A stretch of 64,000 nucleotides of DNA. It comes from Clostridiales bacterium. Lineage in GTDB: Bacteria; Bacillota; Clostridia; Lachnospirales; WQUN01. Below are positions 17,504 through 26,953 of this stretch, piece after piece. Position numbers and translations under genes: made by a program. Under the pieces are notes generated by a model, which worked only from the letters and a program-made list of their open reading frames with translations, was not told the DNA's origin and ran no database searches. The stretch spans positions 57,147-121,146 of the forward strand of contig JAISVZ010000047.1 in assembly GCA_031271295.1 (NCBI GenBank). The letters are read 5' to 3'. The stretch's first letter is position 1. Every line of letters begins with the position of its first letter.

Positions 17504-18307
17504 TTAAGCTTTGTTTTTGCCGCCGAATAATTTTTTAAACTTCGCGAAAATACCGTCGGATATTGTTAAATCCATAAGCGGAACGTCGTCTCCCAAAATA
17601 CGCCGACAAATATTTCTGTAGGCTTGTCCGGCTAAAGAATTTTTGTCCATCGAAGCTGGTTCGCCCCGGTTGGTGGATATTACAATACTTTCGTCGTCCG
17701 GAACAACGCCCAAAATATCAACCGCAAGAATTTCCGTAACGTCTTCAATTGTCATCATATCGCCGCGCTTAACCATATCCGGACGGATTCTGTTTAGTAT
17801 AAGCAGCGGGTTTTTAAGGCCGCTCGCTTCCAAAAGCCCAATAATCCTGTCCGCGTCGCGAACGGCGGAAACTTCCGGCGTTGTAACAACAACCGCTCTG
17901 TCCGCGCCGGCAATGGCGTTTTTAAAGCCCTGCTCAATACCCGCCGGGCAATCGATAATAATGTAATCGTATTCCTCTTTTAAGCTTTCGCAAAGTTTAA
18001 GCATCTGCTCCGGTGTTACCGCGTTTTTATCTTTTGTTTGCGCGGCGGGAAGAAGATATAAATTTGAGTAGCGCTTGTCCTTAATTAAGGCTTGTTTTAA
18101 ACGGCAGTTACCTTCGATAACGTCGATTAAATCGTACACGATTCGGTTTTCAAGCCCCATAACAACATCCAAATTGCGAAGCCCAATATCCGCGTCTATC
18201 AAAACCACGCTTTTTTCGCAGGACGCAAGAGCGCAGCCCAAATTCGCGGATGTGGTAGTTTTACCTACGCCGCCTTTTCCGGATGTTATTACAATTACCT
18301 CGCCCAT
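17504..18307 (-). CDS. minD: Septum site-determining ATPase MinD
   Basis: 267 aa from the ATG at 18307, placed 7 nt after GGGGG; a TTG codon immediately before is less likely. Deviant Walker A SGKGGVGKTTTSANLG at the N-terminus, Walker B-like IIIDCPAG, and a C-terminal amphipathic membrane-targeting tail (IFAKFKKLFGGKNKA). MinD binds the membrane in its ATP form and recruits MinC to block FtsZ assembly at the poles. Unusually, it is separated from minC by an antitoxin gene. Confidence 0.96.
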   Translation of the reverse strand: MGEVIVITSGKGGVGKTTTSANLGCALASCEKSVVLIDADIGLRNLDVVMGLENRIVYDLIDVIEGNCRLKQALIKDKRYSNLYLLPAAQTKDKNAVTPEQMLKLCESLKEEYDYIIIDCPAGIEQGFKNAIAGADRAVVVTTPEVSAVRDADRIIGLLEASGLKNPLLILNRIRPDMVKRGDMMTIEDVTEILAVDILGVVPDDESIVISTNRGEPASMDKNSLAGQAYRNICRRILGDDVPLMDLTISDGIFAKFKKLFGGKNKA

Positions 18308-18477
18308 CAAAAATCCCCCAGTTCCTTTTAATTTTTTTCTAACGCATCTTGCTACAGTATATCAAAAATTACATAATAGTGCATTATTTTATTTTCGGCT
18401 TAAAGCGCCAAAATATTCCTGATTTATATAGATTCGTTCAGTATTTTAGCAATTTCCCTGCCGCCGTACATCATAAC

Positions 18478-18783
18478 TCATATGCCGTAATCCCTGCTCA
18501 TTTCTGAAAAAACATCGTTAAGATCGTGTAACCTGCCGGCTTTTACATCAGCGTAACCCTTTTCAAGTTCGGCATTTAATGCGGACGCTTCCAACGAACC
18601 AATGGCAATTGGCATTTGGGTTGGTATTTTCATATCAAAAGGAATTCCGCGCTGCATAATGATTTGACGCAGATACAGACCAATTGCGTTTGACATTGGA
18701 ATCCCAAGTTTATTAAGAACTTGCTCCGCTTGCTCTTTAATTTCCGGCTCGACGCGAGCAAATACATTTGATGATCTTTGCAT
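18478..18783 (-). CDS. Orphan RelB/DinJ-family antitoxin inside the min cluster
   Basis: 101 aa from the ATG at 18783, with GGGAG at good spacing. The N-terminal ribbon-helix-helix region (NVFARVEPEIKEQAEQVLNKLGIPMSNAIGLYLRQI) is typical of RelB/DinJ. The C-terminal half would wrap a RelE/YafQ toxin. No intact toxin follows. The stop overlaps an ATG (ATGA) that opens a frame reading MSYDVRRQ and stopping after 11 codons, while another short frame reads MMYGGREIAKILNESI. These look like scraps of a lost toxin or of another gene. It lies between minC and minD on the same strand, so it is probably co-transcribed with them. Confidence 0.85.
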   Translation of the reverse strand: MQRSSNVFARVEPEIKEQAEQVLNKLGIPMSNAIGLYLRQIIMQRGIPFDMKIPTQMPIAIGSLEASALNAELEKGYADVKAGRLHDLNDVFSEMSRDYGI

Positions 18784-18876
18784 AAAAAACACTCCCGACT
18801 AAAACGCTTTGCCTTGTCTGCATTATATGCGGATGTATGACGATGCGCAAGCTAATGTATAAAAAATATGCTTCGG

Positions 18877-19785
18877 TTATTGCAGCCGTGCGATAAAAAT
18901 TCGCCCTTTATCCACATACGCGTACGACGGTTCGCCGCGTTTGCCTTTTACATTCATTTCCGGCGGGATATACGTTATGATATCCGCTATTCGGATTTGA
19001 GTTGGCATAAGGTTAAGCGCCGCCACATAACAGCCCTCGTCCCCGTCGCTTCCGGCGTGTACAAAACCTTTCAGCGCGCCAAGCACAACAACGCTCCCCC
19101 TTGCCGCCACATGCGCGCCGGGGTTAACGTCGCCTATTATGACCAAACCGCCTTCGCCGTGTTCAATTTTTTGCCCCGAACGCAGGGAACCTGTATGGAA
19201 CAGCGTAAAATTGCGTTCCGTGGTGTACGAGGCGGAAATAATATCCGAAAGGCGCTGTTTTTCCTGTGCGGCGGCGGAAGGCTCCGGCTCGTCCTCAAAA
19301 ATTATGCTTGTGTTTTCAAAACCGGATTCATCTTCGCTTTCAACATTCACGGTTTCAAACACGGTTCTTTCCTGTTCTGTTTCCGAAGCGGGTTCGTTTC
19401 CCTGCCCCTCGGCGGCGCTTTTGCCCGATTCCTTCTCGGCGGCGCTTAACCCCGCCTCCGAATTCGCCGCTTCCCCGCCGTTTTGCGTTTTGCTTACGAT
19501 GTCGGTTACATTGATAGTATTTCCGGATTTACGCACTCCGGATACGTCAATTGTGGTTTTGCTGCGGATAATTTCAACCATTTCCCGTTTTTGCTCTACC
19601 GTTAAAACGCGTCCCGAAAAAGTTATGGGAACCTTGGCACTTCCGAAAAAACTTTTTGCTTCGGTAATTTTATGTTCAAAAACACTTTTAAGCTCGGAAA
19701 AATCGGCCTCTTTATCCAAAAAAATCGTTATGCCGTTCTTTTTACCCTTAAATGTAACCAACTGCTTGTTTCTCACACACACCAC
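18877..19785 (-). CDS. minC: Septum site-determining protein MinC
   Basis: 302 aa, or 299 if the GTG at 19776 is used, which sits better behind AAAGGG. The N-terminal MinC_N domain (~1-105) is followed by an acidic, low-complexity linker (~105-185) and a C-terminal beta-helix domain from about 195 (GSLRSGQKIEHGEGGLVIIGDVNPGA). The C-terminal domain binds MinD and dimerises, and the N-terminal one inhibits FtsZ. The linker is longer than in Bacillus. It follows pbp2 by ~80 bp. Confidence 0.94.
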   Translation of the reverse strand: MVCVRNKQLVTFKGKKNGITIFLDKEADFSELKSVFEHKITEAKSFFGSAKVPITFSGRVLTVEQKREMVEIIRSKTTIDVSGVRKSGNTINVTDIVSKTQNGGEAANSEAGLSAAEKESGKSAAEGQGNEPASETEQERTVFETVNVESEDESGFENTSIIFEDEPEPSAAAQEKQRLSDIISASYTTERNFTLFHTGSLRSGQKIEHGEGGLVIIGDVNPGAHVAARGSVVVLGALKGFVHAGSDGDEGCYVAALNLMPTQIRIADIITYIPPEMNVKGKRGEPSYAYVDKGRIFIARLQ

Positions 19786-19866
19786 CCTTTCTCAGTTTGC
19801 CAATGCCATGCCGCGCGATTGGATTGTTAAAGATTATCTTGCGCATCTAAGTCTAAATCAATCGCC

Positions 19867-22410
19867 CTATTGCGTAAGCGAGTTCACCTTTTCCGGTAAC
19901 TGCGGGGCGTAACTGCCTCCCATAAGTTCCAAAATAACCTCTCGCGCAACATATCCCGCCGCCGTGGGCGTGCCGGTTGTATTTCCGAAGGGGATATTTA
20001 CGTATATTGCGTACTTGGGGTTTTCAAACGGAACAAAGCCCGCAAAAGACGTATGATCCAGCCTGTTTTTAATTTCCTCCGCCGTGCCGGTTTTACCGCC
20101 TATCACAAACGGAAAATCCTGAAAAGTGTTATATCCTGTACCGCCGGATACATTAACCGCGTTATACATACCCTGATAAACCGCGTTCCAGGTATCCGGA
20201 GCAAGTTCCAAGGCTTCGCCCTCTTGAACCGGTTTCACCTTTTCAACCAAGTTGCCGAAATAATCCTCCCGGCGGTCTACAAAATGCAGTTTGTACCGCT
20301 TTCCGCCGTTTGCGAGAATAGACACATATTTCGCCATACTTGCGGCGGTATAGTTATTTTTGGATTGCCCTATGCTTGTTGCCACGGTATCGCCGTCGAA
20401 CCAGTTGCTTATGGCGTATCTGTCGTACTGCCGGTCTAAATATTCCTTATATTCCGGGGAGGATATTTGCGTTTGCGTAATTGCGTCCGCCCGCCTTGTA
20501 TCGTAAGCTTCGCCTATTTCAACACCGGTGCGTTCGTTTAAGCCAAAGGCCACCATGTATTTGTTAAGCGCGGAAATGGAATCCTCCGGGTTGCCCTCTT
20601 TGGCGTTACCCAGCCTGTATGTTGTTTCGCAGAAAAAACAGTTGCACGATACCGCCAGCGCCTGTACAACATTAATGCTCCCGTGCGATACGGGCGACCA
20701 GCACCTTAAGTAAGGTTCGCCCGCTTTTGTAAATTCAACCTCATCGTAAATGCGGGTGCTTGGGCTTATGGAGCCTTCTTCCAAACCCGTAACCGCGGTT
20801 ATCATTTTAAATGTGGAACCCGGCGCGCGTCTTTCGGTAAACGCGCGGTAATTAAAAGGCCCCGTTGCGTCCTCGTTTACAACCGGAAAGTATTCGTTCA
20901 GGTTGTGAACCATTTGGTTATTGTCATACGTTGGGTAAGTTGCCGCGGTTACAACCGCGCCCGTATCCGCCTCCAAAACCACAATGGAACCGGTTGAAGG
21001 GTCCGAATTTGCCATTTGCGGGGTAATTTCGCCGCTTTCTATTTTCGAAACAAGCAAATTTAACGCGGAAACCGCGCCGGTTTTAATTTGGCTAAGCAAA
21101 ATTTCGTCTGCGGTTATAATGCCCTGTTCAACCATTGTCATCATAACCTGAACGGAGGATATGTTTTCCTTTTCAATGCCTTCGGCAATAATTTCCGACG
21201 CCTGTTTTGCCTGCTGCGAATCCGTAATATCAATATCCGGCACGGTTTGAATTACGTATTCTCTTATTTTGTAGCTGTAATCCGTGTTTTTTGCCTGCCA
21301 TATTTTTTTAACCGAAATTGTGTTTGCGCGTACCATTGCGGAAAATACGTCGGTAGGGGTAAGCGGCAAGTCCCTGTCGGATTTTGCGCTCAAACGGTTA
21401 ATCAGTATTTCCTTTAACTTGCTTTCAAGTATTTGCGCCGCTTTATTCTGCAAATACGAATCTATGGTTAAATAATAATTATCGCCGGGAATGGGTTTTG
21501 TTTCATCCTCTAAAACCGAAAGCACAAGCCCGGTTGCCGCGTCGGTTAAAACGGTGCGTTTGCCGTTTTTGCCGCGCAAATTAGCTTCCAGCGCCTGCTC
21601 TAAGCCGGATTTGCCGATATAATCCCCGCTTGTGTAGCCGTTATTCGCATTCGCTTCAAGTTCGGCGCTGTTAATCCTGCCGATATAGCCGAGCATGTGT
21701 GAAAAATTATCCCCCGCAGGGTAAGAGCGGATATAACCCGCTTCAACATAAATACCGGCGTACTTTTCCGCGTCCTCCTCCACAACCGCCATTGTTTCCT
21801 CGGATACGTTAACCGCAAGAGTTATCGGGACGTCTAAATTGTAGCGTTTCATATATATGGCGCTTCGAAGCGATATTATTTTACGCGCTTCGCTGTTCGG
21901 AAGGGAAGGGTCTATCCCGAAATCGTTTCTAAGTTCCTGAAAAACCTGCGCCGTTGTTCGGGATTCCTCGCTTATTGTCATATCCTCGCGCCATCTTGCC
22001 TCGCGCGCGGCGCTTCCGGAAAAGTTCAGCGTATACGGTTCATCCTTCGAAATGGGCAGTTCGTCTATATATACCTCGCCGTTTTGTTCAAACAGAAGAA
22101 TTAAATCGTATAGGTTGTTATTTAAATTTTCCATATCAAATTCCGCGCTGGGGTTTAATTTAAGAGTGTACGTTGTTTCGTTTACCGCCAATGGCCTGCC
22201 GTAGCGGTCGAATATTTCGCCGCGCGGGGAAATTACCGGAAGCTCGGCAATTTCGGTTTCGCGCCTGTCTTGCAAATATGTTTCGCCCCTAACTATTTGC
22301 AGGTCGAACAGGCGTGCCAAAAGCAGATATGAAAAAAAACCGAATACCAATATTAAAAGCAGTATCCTGTTTGTTAAAAACCTGAAAATATTTTTAAAGC
22401 TGTTTTTCAT
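19867..22410 (-). CDS. mrdA: Class B penicillin-binding protein 2 (elongation transpeptidase)
   Basis: 847 aa from the ATG at 22410, which follows CCGGAGG; an in-frame ATG at 22434 lacks a site. One N-terminal TM anchor (ILLLILVFGFFSYLLLARLF), the PBP dimerisation domain with SPRGEIFDRYGRPLA, and a transpeptidase domain. Catalytic motifs: S-T-F-K in APGSTFKMI, SCN in AVSCNCFF and KTGTAEE. It crosslinks peptidoglycan in partnership with RodA during elongation. It is larger than E. coli PBP2 (~630 aa) because of an extra region of about 150 residues around 340-490. It lies 74 bp after mreD. Confidence 0.94.
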   Translation of the reverse strand: MKNSFKNIFRFLTNRILLLILVFGFFSYLLLARLFDLQIVRGETYLQDRRETEIAELPVISPRGEIFDRYGRPLAVNETTYTLKLNPSAEFDMENLNNNLYDLILLFEQNGEVYIDELPISKDEPYTLNFSGSAAREARWREDMTISEESRTTAQVFQELRNDFGIDPSLPNSEARKIISLRSAIYMKRYNLDVPITLAVNVSEETMAVVEEDAEKYAGIYVEAGYIRSYPAGDNFSHMLGYIGRINSAELEANANNGYTSGDYIGKSGLEQALEANLRGKNGKRTVLTDAATGLVLSVLEDETKPIPGDNYYLTIDSYLQNKAAQILESKLKEILINRLSAKSDRDLPLTPTDVFSAMVRANTISVKKIWQAKNTDYSYKIREYVIQTVPDIDITDSQQAKQASEIIAEGIEKENISSVQVMMTMVEQGIITADEILLSQIKTGAVSALNLLVSKIESGEITPQMANSDPSTGSIVVLEADTGAVVTAATYPTYDNNQMVHNLNEYFPVVNEDATGPFNYRAFTERRAPGSTFKMITAVTGLEEGSISPSTRIYDEVEFTKAGEPYLRCWSPVSHGSINVVQALAVSCNCFFCETTYRLGNAKEGNPEDSISALNKYMVAFGLNERTGVEIGEAYDTRRADAITQTQISSPEYKEYLDRQYDRYAISNWFDGDTVATSIGQSKNNYTAASMAKYVSILANGGKRYKLHFVDRREDYFGNLVEKVKPVQEGEALELAPDTWNAVYQGMYNAVNVSGGTGYNTFQDFPFVIGGKTGTAEEIKNRLDHTSFAGFVPFENPKYAIYVNIPFGNTTGTPTAAGYVAREVILELMGGSYAPQLPEKVNSLTQ

Positions 22411-22484
22411 TGCAAAAAACCTCCGGTTGCGCATGGGCGGGCGGTTTCAAATTCGTGCAAAACAACCCGCCGTGCCGCAAAAAG

Positions 22485-22997
22485 CTAAAAGAGTTTCCTC
22501 ATGGATTTTTCTCTTGCCTCAAGCTTTGAGTTTAAAAAGTACATCAGCCGGTAAACGGGCAGAACAAGCACCACCGAATAAACCGCTTCCGGCAGAATTT
22601 TGCGGTTAAAATAGTAGAAAAAATCAGTTTCGCCCCTGAAGAGGTAGGTTAAAACATAATAGCAAAAACCGTATGCCACAAGCGAAGCAAAGGATAAAAT
22701 GAGGGGGAGCCAGTCGTTTTCGCGGAAAAAATCCTTAAAAGGCTTGCCGCAAATAAACCCAAGCAAAAACCCAAGCATTGCCGATATTCCAAGAAGCTGC
22801 CCAAAGTAAATATCCTGAATAAGCCCGGCGCAAAAGCCCACCGCCGCGCCTTCGGTATCGCCGCGCAGTATCGCGTAGCAAACAATAAACAGTACCGTAA
22901 AGTTTGGCATTATTCCAAATACTCTTATGTATTGAAATATTGTGGACTGAAAAACAAGGCCAAAAGTTAAAGAAAGGAAAAGCGCCAAAATTCTCAT
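22485..22997 (-). CDS. mreD: Rod shape-determining membrane protein MreD
   Basis: 170 aa, with five to six predicted TM helices and the family motif GLIQDIYFGQLLGISAMLG. MreD links MreC and the elongation synthases in the membrane. Its ATG overlaps the mreC stop by 4 nt (ATGA), which indicates translational coupling. The length is typical. Confidence 0.92.
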   Translation of the reverse strand: MRILALFLSLTFGLVFQSTIFQYIRVFGIMPNFTVLFIVCYAILRGDTEGAAVGFCAGLIQDIYFGQLLGISAMLGFLLGFICGKPFKDFFRENDWLPLILSFASLVAYGFCYYVLTYLFRGETDFFYYFNRKILPEAVYSVVLVLPVYRLMYFLNSKLEAREKSMRKLF

Positions 22998-23857
22998 TCT
23001 TCCTCACCCTGCCATTCTGTCAGTTCCTTTGTGAAAACCTCGTTTATAACAAGCAGAGTGTTTAAGTGCTCAAAATCCACAGCGGGAGTTATTGTTGCGG
23101 TTTTGGTTAACGCGTCCGGGTTTGCGGTAACTTCCCTAACAAAACCTATCGTTATGCCCGGCGGGTAAATGTTGCCCAAATTGGAGGTAACAATTTCGTC
23201 CCCCGCGATAATATCCGCGTTAATATCAATGCGTTCCATTTTGCAAAGGCCGTCGTTTTTAAGGCTCATATCCCCTTTAACCGTGCCGATATCCTGTGTG
23301 CGCGCGCTTTGGGCGCTAACGGCAAAAGTATCGTCCATAAGGGTTGAAACTTTGGAATAGTTATAACCGGATTCCATTATTCTGCCAACAATGCCGCCAA
23401 CGCCAAGTACCACCATGTTTGCGTCAAGGCCGTCCTTCCTGCCCTTGTCTATAATAAAATTGTCGTACCAGTTGCCGGGGTCCTTGCCTATAACCGTTAC
23501 GCCAACCGTTGGGTAGGAAGTATATGTTTCGGACATTTCGAATAGCTGCGCCAGCTCCGAATACTGCCGTTCCACATTTTTAAGGCGGCTGTTTTCTATT
23601 TTTAAAGCGTCTAACTCCTTGGTTAACTTTTCGTTTTCGGCCGCAGTTTCGCCCAAATTTCTAAAGTAAGCGGATGTGTTTGAAAACCAGCCCTGCACGG
23701 ATTTTACGGCGCTTTGAAACGGAGTTACCGCATAGGATAAAATATCCTCCGCCACACCCGGCTGCGACCTGTAATAAGCGGAATACGCCATAAGAGCGAT
23801 GCACAGCAAAATAACGGCTATTATAAGCATCCGTTTGTATTTATTAATGAATTCCAT
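22994..23857 (-). CDS. mreC: Rod shape-determining protein MreC
   Basis: 287 aa. A short cytoplasmic N-terminus, one TM helix (MLIIAVILLCIALMAYSAYY), a coiled coil at about residues 70-105 (ENEKLTKELDALKIENSRLKNVE) and an extracytoplasmic beta-barrel core with VIGKDPGNWYDNFIIDKG and the VVGVGGIVGRI-type loop. MreC organises PBP2 and RodA on the outer face of the membrane. It is 55 bp downstream of mreB. Confidence 0.94.
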   Translation of the reverse strand: MEFINKYKRMLIIAVILLCIALMAYSAYYRSQPGVAEDILSYAVTPFQSAVKSVQGWFSNTSAYFRNLGETAAENEKLTKELDALKIENSRLKNVERQYSELAQLFEMSETYTSYPTVGVTVIGKDPGNWYDNFIIDKGRKDGLDANMVVLGVGGIVGRIMESGYNYSKVSTLMDDTFAVSAQSARTQDIGTVKGDMSLKNDGLCKMERIDINADIIAGDEIVTSNLGNIYPPGITIGFVREVTANPDALTKTATITPAVDFEHLNTLLVINEVFTKELTEWQGEEE

Positions 23858-23912
23858 TATAGCATAATCTCCTTGATGGGCAAAAGGGATACCTTAAGGC
23901 GGCAGGCGGCAA

Positions 23913-24941
23913 TTACATTTTCAACTTACGCGACGTTATAAGCACCCCGCCCAAAATATCTATATGCTCCAATGTAAGCCCCGTTCCTATGGCAACGCTG
24001 CCCAATGGGTCGGGAGCGATAATTACCGGTATACCTGTCTCTTCCGTTATTAAATGATTAAGCCCGTGCAAAAGCCCGCCGCCGCCGGTTAACATTATTC
24101 CGGATTCCATAATATCGGAGGCAAGTTCCGGCGGGGTTTTTTCAAGCGTGAATTTTATAGCGTCTATTATTTGCCCAACGGGTTCGGCTATCGCGCGGTT
24201 AACCTCCTTAGAGGATATTGTTAAGGTTTTGGGAAGGCCGGTAATTAAATCCCTTCCGCGAATGTCCATAATATCTGCGGCGGAAGGGTCGAATACAGAA
24301 GCTATTCCTATTTTAATTTCCTCGGCGGTTCGCTCGCCGATGGCAAGAGAATATTCCTTTTTAATGTAGTTTATAATTGATAAATCGAGCTGGTCGCCGG
24401 CTACGCGAAGGGACCTGCTTGTTACTATGCCGCCTAAGGATATTACCGCAACCTCGCTTGTGCCGCCGCCAATATCCACAACCATGCTTCCCGTTGGTTC
24501 GCCAACCGGAAGCCCCGCGCCTATTGCCGCCGCCATGGGTTCTTCAATGAGGCTGGTGTAGCGCTCGCCCGCGCCCGCGGAAATTGCCGCTTCTATAACC
24601 GCGCGTTTTTCAACCTCCGTAACGCCGGACGGTACGCAAATTACAACACGCGGGCGGGCAAAGAACAGGTTTTTTCGAAGAGCTTTCCTTATAAAGTTAC
24701 GCAGCATTGCCTGAGTAATTTCAAAATCCGCTATAACGCCATCCTTTAAAGGGCGTATAGCAACTATTGTGCCGGGTGTTCTGCCTATCATTTCCTTGGC
24801 CTCGTCGCCGACTGCCAAAACTTCTTTTGTTTGCTGATTTATTGCCACAACAGACGGCTCGTTTATTACAACGCCTTTATTTTTAGCGAATACGAGCGTG
24901 TTTGCCGTGCCTAAATCTATTCCTAAGTATTTTGTAAACAT
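23913..24941 (-). CDS. mreB: Actin-like cytoskeletal protein MreB
   Basis: 342 aa, the standard length. Phosphate-1 motif [29 protein letters not shown] for phosphate 2, and [12 protein letters not shown] in the adenosine motif. MreB filaments guide the elongation machinery. It is the first gene of the morphogenesis cluster, with CTGGAGGG ribosome binding site and a good promoter at 25030-25058. The C-terminal end SRKLKM is a little shorter than in Bacillus MreB. Confidence 0.97.
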   Translation of the reverse strand: MFTKYLGIDLGTANTLVFAKNKGVVINEPSVVAINQQTKEVLAVGDEAKEMIGRTPGTIVAIRPLKDGVIADFEITQAMLRNFIRKALRKNLFFARPRVVICVPSGVTEVEKRAVIEAAISAGAGERYTSLIEEPMAAAIGAGLPVGEPTGSMVVDIGGGTSEVAVISLGGIVTSRSLRVAGDQLDLSIINYIKKEYSLAIGERTAEEIKIGIASVFDPSAADIMDIRGRDLITGLPKTLTISSKEVNRAIAEPVGQIIDAIKFTLEKTPPELASDIMESGIMLTGGGGLLHGLNHLITEETGIPVIIAPDPLGSVAIGTGLTLEHIDILGGVLITSRKLKM

Positions 24942-25029
24942 CTATTCCCTCCAGCGGATAACTTGATAAATTAAAATCTAACAGTGGAATTATTGCCTGA
25001 ATTAAAAAAAATAAATCAAAAGTATATAA

Positions 25030-25058
25030 ATAATACAATGAAACGTAATTTTTTTCAA
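25030..25058 (-). promoter_or_regulatory. Sigma-A type promoter of the mre-min-rodA operon
   Basis: On the minus strand: TTGAAA (25058-25053), a 17-bp spacer and TATTAT (25035-25030). The distance to the mreB ATG is 88 bp. The strong match and position make it the likely start of the ~9.5-kb unit ending at the terminator after mgsA. Confidence 0.7.
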
Positions 25059-25093
25059 CAAAATTGAAGAAATATGTAATTGTACAGTGTCTA

Positions 25094-25155
25094 ATACTGA
25101 TTCTGTTTAAAAAGTTTGAAACCGGCGCTTCAAATTTTTAAATTGGAATCAGTAT
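25094..25155. repeat. 62-bp imperfect palindrome, element family copy 1
   Basis: The ends ATACTGATTC and GAATCAGTAT pair perfectly. Inside, TTTAAAAAG-TTTGAA pairs with TTCAAA-TTTTTAAA, leaving a CCGGCGC-centred loop. A longer relative with the same outer sequence lies at 33061-33163. It sits between the mreB promoter and the 3' end of the convergently placed MFS gene region. Possibly a MITE or a bidirectional terminator. Confidence 0.7.
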
Positions 25156-25174
25156 AAGAAGAGATGATTGTTTT

Positions 25175-26359
25175 TTACTGTTCTTTTGGCTGGGGTTTTG
25201 TTTTTGTGCGGCTAATCATTTTTTCATGCATAAAGCCCATTACGGCAAGTATAAAAAGAAGGAAAACCGGAAACGCGTCTATATTAATGTGTTCGGCAAT
25301 TAGCCCGAAAACCGGGGGCATAAGGCAGGTTCCTACATAGGCGCTTGCCATTTGTATTCCGATAATTGCCTGGGATTTGTCCGCTCCGAAATGCTCCGGC
25401 GTTGAATGAATTATACACGGATAAATCGGCGCACAGCCAAGGCCAACAATAACAAGCCCAACTTTGGCGGCATCGTTTCCCGCAGGAATAATAATGGCGC
25501 AGATACCTGCTAAAATAAGGATATGCCCCAAACGAACCATATTTTTATCGCTCATAACCATTGTAACAAAACCGGAGACGGCACGCCCAATTGTTATGCC
25601 AATGTAAAATAAACCGGCAAAACGGGCTGCTTCCTGCGCCGATATACCTCTGCTTAAAACCAAATAACTGCTGCCCCAAAGCCCTGCGGTTTGTTCCAAA
25701 GAACAGTAGCAGAAAAAGGTTATCATAATTTCCTTCGCGCCCGCAATGCTCAAAACCTGTTTAATTGAAAGCGCCTTTTCAGCGGCTTGGTTTTCCGCTT
25801 CCGCCGGTAAGGCGCGTTTTTTCCACAGCGGTATGCTGAAAATTAAAATAACCGTAAGTACAACCTGAAGCGCCGCGATATAACTGTACCCCGCGCTCCA
25901 GCCGTGCCCTCCGGTTAGAGCGTATCCCATTACATACGGGCTTAAGGACGCGCCCACTCCCCACATGCAGTGCAGCCAGCTCATATGGCGGCTGCGGTAG
26001 TTAAGCGCCACATAGCTGTTAAGCGCAGCATCTACACTTCCCGCGCCAAGGCCGTAAGGAACAGCCCAAAGGCACAGCATCCAAAACGAATGCGCGGTTG
26101 AAAAGCCGAACAAAGCAAGCGCGGTCATACCAACGCTTATCGCCGTTATTTTTCCCGCCCCGAATTTCCGCGTAAGCCTGTCGCTCTGCGCACTGGAAAT
26201 TATTGTTCCGGCGGCTATAATCATGGATATTATTCCGGCGTAGGAAACGGGCACGCCAAAATCCCCGTACATAGAAGGCCATGCCGAACCGAGAAGCGAA
26301 TCCGGCAACCCCAAGCTGATAAAAGCTAAGTATATAATTGCGAGTAATATCTGAACCAA
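25175..26359 (-). CDS. MFS transporter, FucP-like/uncharacterised sugar-type
   Basis: 394 aa, twelve hydrophobic segments. The N-terminal FISLGLPDSLLGSAWPSMYGDFG and the loop QSDRLTRKFGAGKI (MFS A-motif variant) place it in the major facilitator superfamily, closest in feel to the FucP/YfkF-like group. Substrate cannot be told from sequence. The start given is TTG; AGGAGAGG lies about 14 nt upstream. It stands alone on the minus strand, 233 bp from mreB. The hairpin at 26478-26507 lies upstream of its start, not downstream. Confidence 0.8.
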   Translation of the reverse strand: MVQILLAIIYLAFISLGLPDSLLGSAWPSMYGDFGVPVSYAGIISMIIAAGTIISSAQSDRLTRKFGAGKITAISVGMTALALFGFSTAHSFWMLCLWAVPYGLGAGSVDAALNSYVALNYRSRHMSWLHCMWGVGASLSPYVMGYALTGGHGWSAGYSYIAALQVVLTVILIFSIPLWKKRALPAEAENQAAEKALSIKQVLSIAGAKEIMITFFCYCSLEQTAGLWGSSYLVLSRGISAQEAARFAGLFYIGITIGRAVSGFVTMVMSDKNMVRLGHILILAGICAIIIPAGNDAAKVGLVIVGLGCAPIYPCIIHSTPEHFGADKSQAIIGIQMASAYVGTCLMPPVFGLIAEHINIDAFPVFLLFILAVMGFMHEKMISRTKTKPQPKEQ

Positions 26360-26477
26360 AATCTCATTCCTCTCCTGCGAAATACCTCATAATGATACTG
26401 CAAAACGGATTTAGGTTCAAGATACAAGAGAAACTTCGCCAATGTAATGTTTTAACATATAACCGTTTTATGGAACG

Positions 26478-26507
26478 TAAAATGCGCACCGAAAGGTGCG
26501 CATTTTA
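26478..26507. terminator. Bidirectional-type perfect hairpin
   Basis: A 13-bp perfect stem (TAAAATGCGCACC with GGTGCGCATTTTA) closed by a GAAA tetraloop. The A-run on one side and T-run on the other would work on both strands. No gene ends directly at it, so its role is open; it may end an unrecognised transcript. Confidence 0.7.
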
Positions 26508-26832
26508 TGTACGAAAAGGTATTGACCAAACGTTATTACCACGGAACTGTACGCGATAGAGGGGGGGAGGCATAACACTCCGCAGAAAACGCTTGATGCA
26601 CTAATTCAGTTAGGCTGTTTCCAACCTGAGGTAACTTTAACACAATGCATACTTAAAGTCAAGTATCTTAACAATTGTTAACACTTTTTTAACAAATTGC
26701 ACGCGGCTTGGAAGCTACAAAAAGTTGGTGAGCTCCTATGGGATAACTGCGTTGGAAAAGATTGCGGCAGGCATAGGTATGATTCGTTGAAAAATAGGAA
26801 AAATTGGGAGGGTAATAAATTTTAAAAAACCG
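26508..26832. other. Non-coding stretch with an operator-like palindrome
   Basis: No coding region with a ribosome binding site. It holds a perfect 14-bp palindrome, TTAACAATTGTTAA, at 26668-26681, followed by a second TTTTTTAAC. This could be a repressor site, but no adjacent gene is clearly regulated by it. A G-rich tract (GGGGGGGAGG) lies near 26562. Confidence 0.4.
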
Positions 26833-26861
26833 TTGAAAAAAAATTGTTATGCATGTATAAT
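26833..26861 (+). promoter_or_regulatory. Consensus promoter of the tRNA-Glu gene
   Basis: TTGAAA at 26833-26838, exactly 17 bp, then TATAAT at 26856-26861. The tRNA starts 18 bp after the -10 box, so transcription would begin about 11 nt ahead of the mature 5' end. Confidence 0.85.
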
Positions 26862-26879
26862 GGCTTTGCTTGCGAAAGC

Positions 26880-26951
26880 GGCCTGTTGGTCAAGTGGTCA
26901 AGACGTGGCCCTCTCACGGCCGAATCAGGGGTTCGACTCCCCTACAGGTCA
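26880..26951 (+). tRNA. tRNA-Glu (anticodon CTC)
   Basis: 72 nt fold by eye into a cloverleaf: acceptor GGCCTGT/ACAGGTC (one G-U pair), D-arm GTC/GAC, anticodon stem TGGCC/GGCCG, loop CTCTCAC with CTC at positions 34-36, T-arm AGGGG-TTCGACT-CCCCT and discriminator A. CCA is not encoded. It reads GAG codons. Isolated gene with its own promoter and terminator. Confidence 0.95.
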
Positions 26952-26953
26952 TA

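Noticed and set aside
26668..26681. Palindrome as a confirmed repressor operator for the tRNA or MFS gene
   Set aside because: It is far from both promoters and a 14-bp AT-rich palindrome can occur by chance; kept only as a note.
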